From Sclerodactyla briareus (lineage: Eukaryota > Echinodermata > Holothuroidea > Dendrochirotida > Sclerodactylidae), in contig JAODTK010003132.1 in assembly GCA_026419785.1 (NCBI GenBank), positions 124,001-188,000 on the forward strand: a stretch of DNA of 64,000 nucleotides, read 5' to 3'. Below the pieces are notes generated by a model, which saw only the letters and a list, made by a program, of their open reading frames with translations, was not told the DNA's origin and did not search any database. A program made the position numbers and the translations under genes. Below are positions 36,532 to 48,440 of the stretch, piece by piece (position 1 is the first letter of the stretch; each line of letters begins with the position of its first letter).

Positions 36532-36679
36532 CTGTATCATCTCCCGAGGTCGTGTCGATCTCGAGTGGTCATCACTGCATGCATGCCGGTCTAGATGCTC
36601 CACCCACCTCATCCTCGCCACCAGGTCGTCCACTTCGCCGCTGTCCTCGCACCATTCGTCGTTGATAAGGCCGGGCCTC
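36532..36679 (-). CDS. Candidate exon, unknown protein (weak)
   Basis: On the minus strand a GC-rich stretch stays open and reads GLINDEWCEDSGEVDDLVAR and onward, an acidic, non-repetitive peptide with GC-rich third codon positions. It is bounded by an acceptor-like GTGCAG and a donor-like CAG|GTAGTT. I recognise no family. It overlaps nothing else identifiable. GC-rich DNA stays open easily and the acceptor lacks a clear pyrimidine tract, so this may be chance. Confidence 0.22.
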
Positions 36680-36699
36680 CTGCACGTACCCACCGCCAC

Positions 36700-39600
36700 C
36701 AATAGCCCCGAGTGTTATGAACATGTTCAAAACACTCGCGGACACTTGGGCAATTGGGGATAGTGCCCAGTTTCAGCATCCTGTGGTACACAATCAAGTT
36801 ATACCTCTTAGCTGACTCGGAGCTCACTCGCAGGCTCACTCGAGCTCTTCGGGTCTCACTCGGGATACTCAGAGTGTACTCGGTTATAACAAACAAACAA
36901 GAAACAAAAAAAAAATGTCCCGAGCTCGGACCTTCTTGCATAGGTTCCAGCCCCTTTTCTGTCAGCCTCGGGAACAGACCTCTCTCGTGAAAAAAGAAGA
37001 AAAGGGATCAGTACTAGATTTGTGAAATGAATATGAATAATGATCGCTTCGATTACCGTTAGGGATCATTGGTTACGAGGTAATTGCCCATATGTTCACG
37101 GAATTAGATGGCTCGTCGTTTTAGGATAACGGATCGCTGCTATACGCTGGATGGTTCTCCTATCATTAGAATAGGGTATATTCAATAAAACGGGCACTGA
37201 ATTCCAAGATATGCGCTAATCTGAATGATCTCCCGACAATCTGACTGTTCTGAGGCGCCGATCTTGCTGACGGTCACTCCCGGACAGCACGGCGAAGCCT
37301 GGTTCAGAGGAAGGCTAATGCACCCACTAGGTTTGTCAGGGGACCATGCTCACGCGCCTGCAAGTTTTTAGTTATCAATTATACAAGTATCGTAGCCATG
37401 CAGCAGAGTAGGCTATATGTGCTACATACACCAGCGAAGATAGATCGGATAACATCCCGTGATCCACTGTAGGCTACAGGGCGCGTCGTACCGCGAGAGA
37501 TGTTAAGTGGGAAGGGGGGGGGGTTCGCGCTCGTATACCCAAGAGATGTGCCCGCATACAATCCTCCACTCTCCGGATGGCAAAATAAATGCAACTTTGG
37601 TTCCCCTTGGGAACACATAGTGTGCAAAATGACGAACAACTGTAACACGTTCTACTGAAACGTACAAACAAAGTGTTTTTTGTGTAAAAAAAATTAGTGC
37701 ACGAGAGCCAATGAGGGGAGGGGGAGGGGGTACTGACCAGGATTAGTCATTGGTAAGCGATATATAATCTAATAACAATATTGTCTGCATTGTTACCAAC
37801 TTTGAAGTAGAGTCTGCCAGTACCTCCTCAGTTGAAAGTAAACCCATACATGCAGGTATATTATATATGTCTATTTTAGTCAAGACAGCAGTTGCGGGTA
37901 TGTATGACGATGTTGGCAAGTAGGGGCCAAATTTATCAATATCACAAATTAAACCTTATTAACGGTTTGGCGGGTTCCACGATTAGGCTATTGGGCCACA
38001 AATAACTCGTTATTGAATGGGAATTCGATTGTCAGAGCTATGGAACTGACGTTCCAAGTATAAGTAGGCTACGGTATGCCGGTTAGGACTAATCAACCCA
38101 GAGAAAGAAGCAGGAAAGGAAGGAGCAGCCGTTCAGCCTTGCCGCTGTCATCTATGTCTTATAGCAGGCCGTGTGTTAACTGGGAGGTGCGCGAGCACGG
38201 CTGCTGGAACATAACGCGCACAGACGCGCAAGTCACGCGGGTAAAACGCGTTGCGGGATGTGTACGACACGTAAGGATCTGCAAAACAACTATGAAAGGA
38301 CACAAGTCTCAGACCGCTAAAAAACCCTATGAGTAAATAAACTCCGGATAGGCCTGTAGGTCAAAATCGACCGTCACAAGACGTGGCAGCGATGGCATCG
38401 TGGTTTGTACACGGCGACCGCGAACACTGCGTCCGCTCATACCACATTATTGAACGCCATGGGTTGCAATTGGGAGTGAGCCCGTCTATCGAATATGCGC
38501 TACGTAATTTGAACCTTATATTTTTTTAACGTAATTGCGGCAGCTGCTCTAGAGCCATGATGGAAGGGGGTAAGTGTTAAAGTCAGCTAGTGGGGGCGTA
38601 CAGGCAGCGAAAGAAGAGGTCGACGGGGGACCTCAGCACGGGCGCGGGCGGCCGTGCGAGTCTTTTAAATCGGTGCGTTCACCTGGTGCGATTGATTATG
38701 AGCAGTGCGGTTTGATCAGGTTTTTATTTTTTGTGCATAATGTCCTCTGGAATCCGAATGAGAGTATGGGGCTGAATGCTGTAAAACCCTTGTGTTATCT
38801 TTAACCTTGGCCACACTTAGTCGCTATACCTGGAAGACGGACCTTTGTACTTTGAGGAGAAACGGTTAGATTGTTAATTTAATGAGCGCAGAGAGCATGC
38901 GTAGACCCGATCAATTTTTCGATAATTCTGGAAATTGTCATAAAATTCAGGTACAAGATTTGGAATAGGCAGAGATTGATGAAACATTTAGGAGTTTTAT
39001 GTTGGGATTATCGAGCCACTCGCTTCATAAGACAAAACATCAATTTGTTAGGGTTTAGAAGCAGGGCGTATTTTTTGTTCTAGTATAAATAGGCCTATCA
39101 AAGAGGACAATAAAATGTTTGGCGTTTCTTTTTGTCGTCACGAAATGCAAACGACATGAACAAGAGAAAAAAAAGAACGCGTCCAGTAAGTTCTACGAAT
39201 TAGACATACCGTACCATCGTGGCAATGCACATTCGAAAACATCTGAGATCCCTTCATGGCAAACATGGTGTGTGTGGCAAGGATTTCGGGATTAATCGGA
39301 TATAAGCGTTGTGATAATATTGCATTACTGCGGAAGGTTCCCGCGGTGGGGAAAAAAAGCGGCGGCCACAGACCCCAAACCAACTAAATCCCCGGACATT
39401 TGTTCCTGGAGGATAAAACTATACCACTTTGGAAGTTTTTCCATGTGAATCTCTCGATATCTGGTCTGCTTCTCTTCACAACAGTGTCATGAAATTAACT
39501 CTTCTTCTAGATATAATTACTACTTCATTATGGAAACGATGGGGGTCGTCTCTCAACACAATGACTAAGACGGTCACCATCTGCGGTCGTCATCTGTTCA

Positions 39601-40861
39601 CTGATCTCCAAAACAGAATTGCAGTTATTCCCGTATCGATACTGTACAGCGTTACTATGATTCGTCCTTCCAAAACGACGTCCGTTCTACAAACGGACCA
39701 TGCAATCCACACTATCGTGAGTGTGGCGACAACAATTTTGGCATCATAATAAATACGACAACATGAGCCTGAAGGCCCAAAGAAATATTATATATATATA
39801 TATATTTTTTACTTATAATTAGAAGAGCAATGTGTGTCAATGCAAAATCAGTTCTGATGCTGCCATTAGAATAACGACTTTTGCTGTTATATCAATTGTT
39901 CTCTCATCACGCGGTGCACAGCCTTGAAAGCGATTCTCCATCTTCATTATGTAAACACTGTGTCAGATCCATAATAACGTGGACCTGTTTTGCGTTCGAT
40001 TGATTTTTTCTTCATTATTGATCGTGTTTTGAACTGAGTTGGTAATTTCAATATAGTGTTGAGGGAAAAATAAAACATCCCTTAGAATGCTGGTTATAAC
40101 ACCTATATTAGATCTGATAGTCAGAGAAATGACTGCTGCTTTCTACCTTTTTAAGTGCTATCACATGGCCGCTCCGTGATCGATCCAGTACTCTGTAAAC
40201 TGAACAAGTCGCGTGCGGGAAACCAAATGATGAGTATTCATGTTACCGTAGGCCTCAGTATATATTAACAATTCCTATAATAACGTTGGATTGGGGACTT
40301 GTCTGTCTGTCCGTTTTGTTTTTGCTGTATATACAAGTGTACTTCGGTCAACCAGCGAGGGCGTAAAACTTCTGTGGATGCGATTTGTTCGCTCGATTTC
40401 AGCCACCGAACCACCAAGGTCAATCCGAAGACGATTAACCCAGATTGTGATTGTCGGCACAGCCTTTTCTTACTTTCCATGAGTAATAATAATAGTAGAA
40501 CATCGGAATTAAGTCCAATCCAGTCGTGAACGGTTTAGATAACTGGAAACTGGACCGACAGACCGAGCGGGTCAAAGTCCTCGCAAATGTTATCCGTTGA
40601 GGGCTCTAATCAGGTAACCGCCACCACATAGCCTCTTCATGTCAAGGTAACTACTACTACAGCCCTATTGCCTGTCTGCTCAAGGACAGAGGTGAGGCGG
40701 GGGGGGGGGACCTTTTGGGAGAATTTTTTTTTTTTTGGGGGGGGAATTGGATGTAACCACTAGCGTATAGTGACATCAAGGTGGCGCGGAGCATACAGAT
40801 ACTCATGAAATAATTAAAACCTTACGTCACCGGAAGGCCTTTCCTGCAGCTGTTTTTTTTA
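36700..40861. other. Unrecognised DNA
   Basis: It contains three CTCACTCG motifs at 36823-36862, G runs near 37516, a short (TA)n tract at 39786-39808, and G and T runs near 40698-40742. Open frames of 70-106 codons (38076-38336, 39429-39749) show no domain. Confidence 0.45.
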
Positions 40862-41127
40862 TGGTATACTTTCCGAGGCAGAGGATCGATCCTTTCCAGG
40901 CCCAGCATGGGTGTAGACCTGGATGCTGCACCTTATTGTCACTGCGAATACTTCACCAGGTACTTGTAAATTGCCTACCCCTCTGTGTCCTGCTCCAATC
41001 CCTTGTGCTGAGCGCTTAGCGAGAAGGCAAAGGTTCATTTTCAAAGTCCTTTGTATGACCCGACCGGGATCCGGGGACTCCCGGTCTTCGGTGGAAGGCC
41101 ACGCTCTACCAAATTGTGCCAACCACT
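40862..41127 (-). mobile_element. tRNA-derived SINE
   Basis: On the minus strand the 5' head (41127 down to about 41045) reads like a tRNA. It starts GGTTGGCACAATTTGGTAGA-GCG, containing a pol III A box (consensus TRGCNNAGYNGG), then GGCCTTCCACCGAAGACCGG and a damaged B box/T-arm (CCCCGGATCCCGGTCGGGTC, with the TTCG lost). The body follows: GACTTTGAAAATG, CTCGCTAAGCGCTCAGCAC, GGGGTAGGCAATTTACAAG, CACCCATGCTGGGCC, down to GTATACCAT at 40862. This is the architecture of a tRNA SINE, transcribed by pol III and mobilised by a LINE enzyme. No A-rich tail was found. The body is repeated at 41499-41683. Confidence 0.75.
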
Positions 41128-41498
41128 CAGTTTTAGGAATGAACTTCATTATGTCTGAGGACATTGAAACTCCGAGTTGGTTGGGGAATTGGACTTCACT
41201 ATTGTCCTCGTTGTTCCTCTTTGAATGTCATTTTTTCCCTGGTGCTTTGCTGTCTTTCTTATAAAGAGTTCCTCAGGATGATTACGGCCCGCTAACTGAG
41301 CTTCTTATCCTCTGTAAATCAGAATAGAATGGAAAATAAAATTCAATCAATTGTCTCTTTCGTAGCAGGTGTCATTGCCATACATTCTGAATCTCTTTAA
41401 TACCCCATTAAACCGCGCTTAAATATGGGCGCAGGTAGGTATATTCCTAGGTAAACGAGGGTCAGTTGAACTTTTTCAGTTCTTTCCTTACTCTCTAA

Positions 41499-41683
41499 TG
41501 GTATACGGCCTAGCCGAGCACAGAGGATCGAACCTATTCAATGGCCCAGCATGGTACAGACCTGGATACCGCACCACCTTAACAGCTGCGAATCCCTTAT
41601 CAGGGAACTGGCGGAACCTCCATTGGGTGTGGGGGTAACTACAACACGCAGATGGCAACTTGCAAATTGCCTACCCCTCGGTA
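41499..41683 (-). repeat. Second copy of the SINE body
   Basis: It matches the body at 40862-40985 in the same orientation: GGTAGGCAATTTGCAAG, GGATTCGCAG, TATCCAGGTCTGTACCATGC, GGGCC, GATCCTCTG and GTATACCA. An extra ~60 bp (41594-41655) is present here and absent from the first copy. The minus strand also carries GGTTCGATCC, identical to the tRNA B-box consensus, near 41525. No A-box-bearing head is adjacent, so this copy is 5'-truncated or a related subfamily. Confidence 0.7.
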
Positions 41684-42069
41684 AACTCTACCTAATATAA
41701 CAATGTGCCTACAATTTCTATACGTATATTAACTAGAGCGAGGGTTGTGGATGTGGGGCGGGGGAGGGGGTTATGTAGGCTCGAACAGCAGGTTAGTACG
41801 TTAGAGGAAAACAGCACATGCGTTTCCCACAAGTGTCTTCCAAAGCTCTAAAACGGTTCACTCTGATCACTTTATCGTTCTGCTGAATTCACTCATCGCA
41901 CAGCATGCTGGCTTAAACGCCCTTTCCTAACTTCTTTCATTCCATCATTTCTGTTTACTTGCGAACTATCCGATTTAGTTCGTTCCGATATTTTATCGCT
42001 TGTTCTTGCTTTGACTTTACATAGGAATATAGTCTATATCACGCTATTTGTGTTCATAGAAGTTTTGTA
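41684..42069. other. Unrecognised DNA
   Basis: No feature was recognised beyond a G-rich tract near 41755-41770. Confidence 0.4.
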
Positions 42070-42077
42070 CAGGCTTA

Positions 42078-42275
42078 CTATACACTCTTAAAAATGGTGT
42101 TCCAAGATTTCTCACCACTGTGTACTACATCGCCAATCCCGAAATATGTAAAATTACACAACATTGTTGTGAAGGTTGTGTGGAAAATTTAACACAATCG
42201 TGCAGATTATATACAAGATTGCGTTTTTTTTGAAACACACAATTTATATGTGTTCAGTTACACAACAGTGTAAGA
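42078..42275. mobile_element. Possible MITE fragment (ACACTCTTAAAAA type)
   Basis: It begins CTATACACTCTTAAAAATGG, a terminal sequence I associate with a common invertebrate MITE type. The inside is rich in ACACAA/TTGTGT words (ACACAACATTGTTGTGAAGG). The expected matching inverted end was not found, so it may be truncated or misjudged. Confidence 0.3.
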
Positions 42276-42530
42276 TGTAGGCCGTTTACAGTTTCGTCTG
42301 CGCGGTATGCCTCATTCCGAGCCTAATATATCAAACACTGTGTAGCATGCAGTCCGATGGAAACTGTTATAGTTTGATCGACGCTTACACTGCATTTGAC
42401 AGGAAGTATATTGGCATCATAATGGGGACCATCACGAGCAAATACCATAGCACGAGATGACTTCATGTGTGTTCGTTTTTTTTCTTTCTTCGTAGTTTTC
42501 GTATCTGCACGTGAACGCCAGTTCAACTAT

Positions 42531-42595
42531 TATTATAGTATTTTATTATTATTATTATTTTATTATTATTATTATTATTATAATATTATTATTCA
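42531..42595. repeat. (ATT)n microsatellite
   Basis: About 65 bp of ATT triplets with ATTTT interruptions. No LINE remnant was seen next to it. Confidence 0.95.
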
Positions 42596-45500
42596 ACTCC
42601 TAATTTTTTAACGTTCAAACGATAACAAACCCTAGCCAACGCTTGAACCTAGGCGCACTGATTTGAACCATGGTGCACAGACCAATTACTTTGACGTTTT
42701 CTTCTCACCATACCATATAGACTACTTCAAACTGTTAAACAGACAACAATAACAGCGTTTCGCAGTTGTGAAGGAACCCGAGAGAAGTAAATGCCATGTT
42801 TTACTTTCCGACGACTTGCGTGCCTTTAATGATATGTTTCTCTCTCCGCTAAATAGCGACCTCCTATCTGATGTATTCATAATCATTAAAGGTTTTCGTC
42901 AAGTGTATACGCGTACTGCAAGTGGGCAGACGTCCTTTCCCTATTGGACGTTGTTTTTCAATTCCCTTTTCATTATTGTGTTATTGAGTTTCGTTCCCTT
43001 CCGCTCGGCCGATTTCGGCGATTGCTGGTTTTCTGTGTGAATTCATCCCATGCCGGGTGATGAGTGCCTTGTGTCACTAGATCCTGAGGGGGAAGGGGGT
43101 GGGTGGGAGCGGGGTTTGGCAGCTGAAAAGAATTTTTTACATATTATCTCGACTCGAGTTGGGGGATGGAGGATTAATATTCCCTGCCGGTAGTAGTTCG
43201 CCTGCTAGTTTTGTTGAAACCCCGCTCTCCGACGTACTAATGCATACAATTGCCTTTGGAAAGGCCATGTAATGACAATAATAGCTTGCCGGCCCCGGGC
43301 CGCGGGCGGCGACGAAGCAGTATCATGCAGGGAGGGTGAAGATGGGATGTGGGTAACTTGGAACGTTCAGCCACCTCAGGGCAAGTTTCGTTCCTTCTTA
43401 TGTGTAAATACGTTCTGCGGGTTCTCTCACGTTGGTTAAATGGTATATTCGATTTGACAAACGGCGCGCGTTGACGGCTTTATGCTCATTACCGCGGGGA
43501 CGAAGCTATGGAGCGGGAATTAGCATAGAGGCTTCACAATCCTTTGTTTGGCATTGCCCCCCCCCGAAGTGAGCGGACATCACCCGCTGTGATAGAAAAC
43601 TATGCCCTGTAATAACAATTAGGAATATTGTGTTTCTCCACAGTACGAGTGGTAATTGGGCGGTCGAGGACGATGTTTAGTCTTTTGCGAGTAGATCGTG
43701 AGTGGTGGGCGGGGGGTCTGCTATTTCACAACAACATTAATCCAACCCTGTGTATGTGTCACTATAATGCTGGTCCTTACGTGATCAAACATAGCCCTCA
43801 CACGCGTAATAGCAGTTGTGTTTTTTTGTTAGAACGTTCTTCTGGGTAGGCTACAATCTGGAGTTCGGATTCCTAAACTACAAAGACACCCGAAGTTTTT
43901 TCCATTCCTTTGGTATTCCCACGATATAGGCTAGGCCTAAGTGATCGAGACGAGTGAATAAACTGCCAGTATTATCATTTAGATAACGGGAGATTGTTCA
44001 CGATTCAGTCTACCCATGAGCGATATTAAATAAATAGCCTATATTGACTTCGATTTTCTTACACATTTATCTGTATCTTCTGGGAAATTGGTTCATCACG
44101 TCCCCCAATATTTAGCACAATTCATCGCCCTTGGTTCTCCTTTTCTTGATTAAGTCTGGTTGCAACTGGTGGAAATGTGGCAGCGACGTTCACGTGATGG
44201 AGATGTCCCGTCCCGTCGAATCCTTTCGAAAAAGAAATATCGGTCACAATTATTAGGTCAATATAAAATCATGTCCGATATACCTTGAGACGATTTTTTT
44301 TTTTCTCGTGACGCCATTTGACAGCACAGTCCATTCATTCTTCTCTGATTGTCCGTCATATAGTTATCACGACGGGATAGGCGTGTGGCGATGCGGCCAC
44401 GATTAAGGGAGGGAGTTCTCTGTCCGGCTGGAGTCATTACAGGGGTGTAAATATACACAATTTAATGAGAGTGTAACTTAATTCGAGTAAGAAATACTTT
44501 TTTCCAACATTGCGGACATTTTCCCCAACTATTTTTTTTTCAGCCGTCCAGAAACCAGGGCCGCGACGAAATGGGGGGGTGGGGGGGAGAGAACATCTTC
44601 CGCGGTATAGCCACATGGAGGTCCTTCACTACAGTTCCTCCTGTACTCTGCGATTCATCAACATTCTGACTATGGGGTGAGGGGCGCAGATAAAGCTTTG
44701 CTGCTCAAAGGCCTACTTTTCGATAGCTCATGCGGTGTCCAACTCTCACTCATTCACGCCCCTTGTCATGGAGATGATTCATAAGAGGATAATATAACAT
44801 AAGCTGTAAAAACTGATGCGTCAAGTCCAACTGAAACCGAAATTTCATACGAACACTTTCCCTTCACCAGCCTGGTTACGTGAGTTTATCGTCCTTTGAA
44901 GTTTGTTGTATTGTGAAGGCATAGTGTATTGCGCAAGATCGAATGGCCATCCATCATGCATGATAAATTATTTCATAAACTTGTGCACTAACCCTGCAAC
45001 ATTCTCTTTGTTTTTCTATTGAATTCAAACATTAACTTCCACACTTCGGAAAGCCTTTTTTTTAGTCTATGACGAGGATTGCTGTAGTGGGTTGGTAGGT
45101 GATGATGGTTCATTTGCTTGAGGTAGAAAAGCCAACAACCTCTGCTAAATGTTGACTTATAATCACAAAAGGGAACAATGAAATACGTAACAGAGTTTCC
45201 CGCGTTTGGTCCATGTGTGACGTCATGCGTTTATTGAGCAAGTGGGAATCTCCCCAATTTCTTTGCTAAATGGCTTCCCAATAGGAACATCGCATTGAAA
45301 ATGGGGTTTGGACCTCTATATACAGTTTTCGTCCCTTCTCCCATCGATATAACTTCTGTTGTATCCAGCCCCGCAGTTGTCCTCTGAAACTTCATATCGA
45401 AAACACACCACTAATGTTTTAATAGGGGCCTGTATACCCCCTGACACAAGGTCGGTACTATTAATTTCTGATTTCGGCATTTGTTTGCTCAAGCAGCGTG

Positions 45501-46320
45501 CTGGTGAAATAAAAACTTAATTTCAACACCTTTTCCAGTTTAGAGCCTCCGATGCAAACGTTGCCCCACTTAAGCAAATCCCAAACGAAGCATCGCAAGT
45601 CGATTCAACGACCGTGCGCACAGGTATAGGACCCCTTTCCCTTCTCACAGTATATCCCAAACTCTCTTCCGCCCCAGCGAGGGATGAGTTGAGTCTACAG
45701 ATATGAAGTACCTCAGTCCTATACTGCATGGGGATTGATAAGGTAGAGAGAATAACCGGGGGGGGGGGGGGTCGCCACATCCGTGTTTTTTTTTTTGGTG
45801 GGGGGGGTGGAGGGGGGCTCATTTTCCCTGTTTTACCTAGTCTCCTCCTTTCTCCTTCCATCGTTACTTCCATCCACCTTCTCGATATCGCACCCTGCTG
45901 ACTGCATTTGTCTTCCTAAACATTTTGATGGGTAAAGAAAATAGAGGGGATATTCTCCTAATAGTGGTAGAGTTCCTTCCAACTTCGATTTATAAAGCAT
46001 GGAGTCCCGAGCCTATGTGGCTCTTATTCAGTTAATTAGTATTAATGCTAAAATGTTTTGGAATTGCACCTAGCCTAATGCAGTTGATAGTTTCGCCTCG
46101 GAAATGGGTTTAAATGGTTGTTTGTAAATTTCAGATCACATTTAAATTCCGAAATGTGTTAACCGAGTCACCAAATTTATGAGTCCAAAGTCCTGTAACT
46201 GATTGCAGTCTCTGTGGTTAGTTTTAGTTTCCGGTGAGCATCCAGAACAGATCCATTCATTCGTTACTTTGCCTACCCGGCCCGTGGTAATGTTATCATG
46301 TAAAAATCGCTGATTGGTGC
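42596..46320. other. Unrecognised DNA with G/C runs
   Basis: No gene was supported. It contains G/C runs near 43558, 44574-44587, 45759-45770 and 45803-45809, plus a GC-rich patch at 43285-43320. A short exon-like open stretch on the plus strand at 45541-45620 is discussed under rejected items. Confidence 0.45.
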
Positions 46321-46336
46321 AGCGAGTCCTAATTTT

Positions 46337-46368
46337 TTGATTCCTTGGCGAAGGCCAAAAGGAATCAA
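46337..46368. repeat. Short hairpin at the head of a repeat unit
   Basis: TTGATTCCTT-GGC-GAAG-GCC-AA-AAGGAATCAA forms a 13 bp stem with a GAAG tetraloop and a two-base bulge. A decayed copy in reverse orientation lies at about 60290-60325. In both places the hairpin is followed, in the repeat's own direction, by a GT-rich tract and then a CCTATTGTTTT/AGGTCA block, so it marks one end of a repeat family. Confidence 0.75.
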
Positions 46369-46379
46369 TGCAGTCACGC

Positions 46380-46472
46380 GTGTGCGTGTGTTGGGTATGT
46401 GGTGTGTGTGTGTGTTAATGTGTGTGTGTGTGTGTGTGTATGTGGTGTGTATGTGTGTGTGTGTGTGTGTGA
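46380..46472. repeat. GT microsatellite
   Basis: About 90 bp of GT with a few interruptions, sitting between the hairpin and the GGTCA-containing units. Confidence 0.95.
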
Positions 46473-46539
46473 CATCTACCTCGTTTCCACGCGATATCTA
46501 ACCAACGCAAGCAGGTATTATGTTCATATCAGGTAGGTA

Positions 46540-47330
46540 TGTGTCACCCTGGAAGGATGACCCCTATTGTTTTTGGTACCAATCGAAGGTCGTTCAGGTC
46601 ATGAGAGGTCAATTTGAAAAGTGTTTCCGCACATATACCTACGGATCGCAAGCAGGTATGAAATTCATATTTGATAGGTAGGTGTACCCCTGGCGGGAGG
46701 ACCCCTATTGTTTTTTGGTGTGAGGTCACGGTCATTTTAGGTTCATCATATGGCTCTTATATTCTTGGCCACGAAACATTGTTGAGTGATGTCGTAATGA
46801 AAGTTTTGTTCGTCGGGGTGAAATACAGCGGGTACGACTTTGACCTCTTTTGACCCTTCTGATCCTTCTGACCCTCTCTTTTGGACCTCTGACCTAGTGA
46901 TTTGCCTGTTTTTTTTTGTATTGGCGGGAAGCGTCTTGTTAAGGACAAAACAAAAAAGTCAATGACAATCCATTACTACGATACTATTATCACAAGCTAG
47001 CTCAATGCATGTGGAAGGTCAAGACAGCTAAATCGTCATATATCTCGGCCACGAAACATTTTGGAGAACTGCCACATGTAAAGTTTTCGTTTCGTCCCTG
47101 GTGGAAATACAATCTAGTGCTCAACTTTGACCTCATTTGACCTATCTATTGACCTTTTGACCTCATTTGCCCTTTGACCTGGTGATTTTGCATGCTTTTT
47201 ATGTGTTGGCCGAAGCGTCTTGTTAACAACCTAAAAAGTCACTGACACTACCATACTAACGATCTCCTTATCACCAGCGTAATCTCATAATGTGGAAGGT
47301 CCAGACGCTTAGCTAAACACTGGAATGTGG
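46540..47330 (+). repeat. TGACCT-rich tandem units, ~280 bp
   Basis: A CCCCTATTGTTTTTGGT-type block occurs at 46561 and 46703. Two larger units follow with GGCCACGAAACATT at 46769 and 47049 (280 bp apart), AAAGTTTT-GTTCGTC, a run of TTTGACCT motifs (46839-46895 and 47125-47180), then CTAGTGATTT/CTGGTGATTTTG, GAAGCGTCTTGTTAA, AAAAAGTCA-TGACA and GTGGAAGGTC-AGAC. In the second unit TGACCT copies are spaced by 4 bp (47128/47138) and 2 bp (47150/47158). Diverged units of the same family are at 56270-56740. Confidence 0.8.
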
Positions 47331-47392
47331 ATAAATTATGGCATTTGACACTGCTCCTCAGCATGATATCTATGAATGCACGCAGTGGCGTA

Positions 47393-47736
47393 GCCAAGGA
47401 TTTTCATGACGTGGTGGGGGGGCATCTATCTGGTTTGGTCGACTAATCTAAAGCGGTAGCGGCCACCCTCGTTGCGCGGAGCGTCCAGAAATTTTTTGCA
47501 AAAATTCACCACCCAGATCGCCGGAAAGACCATTCCCCGCCCTTGAAGAATTTTTGCACTGAATATTTTGATGTCCCCGCCTAAAATTTTCTGATAGTGT
47601 ATATTTTTATGATATTTTTTGACTATGCAGTCAGTGACGACTGTATTCAGCAAGGCGGCATGGGTGCTGCTGACGGTGGGGAAGGGTAAAATGAATACTA
47701 TAGCCGGAGCGCCACTACATGTAGGCTACGCCACGG
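47393..47736. mobile_element. hAT-like MITE, 344 bp
   Basis: CAGTGGCGTAGCC (47393-47405) faces GGCTACGCCACGG (47724-47736), 12/13 inverted match. CAGTGGCG ends are typical of many hAT-type MITEs. A G-rich tract follows the left end. No transposase is present, and the 8 bp flanks do not match, so the target duplication is decayed or the ends have been rearranged. Confidence 0.75.
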
Positions 47737-48039
47737 CCATGAAAGTATCCAGATTTGTCACAGTCCCCCCAACAGGCCCCCGTTCGCACAATTTGAAGAG
47801 TGATGATGATACGTCAGTCAGTTTGACTCAATTACGACATTCGTGCGTTGACTGTTTATTACTCGTCATTACATAATCCCCCGCACCACTGTAATGTTGC
47901 GTCGGGAGAGTAGATGGTTTTGGGCATGGTAGGCGCCGTCTCCGCCGCCGGAACTTAGGGCTTTACGCTCTCATTGTTCAACGATATCCGTTACACGAAC
48001 CTTGGTACACCGTACTACGTCGCTGAGTAATATCTCGTA

Positions 48040-48440
48040 TAAGTTCGAAAATTGGCGATATCGTACATTTTGCTGCCCTGTATTCCAGTTTTGTTGCAAA
48101 ATTATTAAGTTTGCTGGATTACAACGAACTTGGTGGCCATGGAGAGTTATGGTGGGCGAAAAACATGGGCAAACAATTTCAAGGTCAATCTGAGGTCATC
48201 TTTGGGCCGCTCGTATTGGCAATATTAGCGATAATGAATGTGATATTCAAACTTTATTGGATTATCTTGAAACTAACTTGGTGACGGGCCTACTACTGTA
48301 TATTTTCCTACTGTACCGAGGTCCTGGAGGTCATCTTGCACGACTAATTTGCGTAATAGTTAGCCCAATTATACATTTACCAATAGGCCAATTCATAGAC
48401 TTTGTTGATCTCACAACTTGAGTGGGTCGACCTTCTAAAC
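48040..48440 (+). repeat. Tandem array, ~140 bp unit (same family as 20390-20700)
   Basis: GCTGGATTACAACGAACTTG (48112), TTGGATTATCTTGAAACTAA (48258) and TTGTTGATCTCACAACTTGA (48402) mark three units. They carry GAGGTCATCTTT/GAGGTCATCTTG and CTAATTTGCGTAATAG, equivalent to the GAGGTCATGTATGTG and CTAATTTGCATAATT of the 20.4 kb array. Confidence 0.65.

Noticed and set aside
40861-41264. 113-codon plus and 101-codon minus open frames
   Set aside because: They lie across the tRNA-derived SINE and its flank; the SINE explains the sequence.
45541-45680. Possible plus-strand exon after TTTTCCAG reading RASDANVAPLKQIPNEASQV
   Set aside because: Open stretch is short (~50 codons), the minus strand is equally open, no family is recognised and no partner exon is visible.
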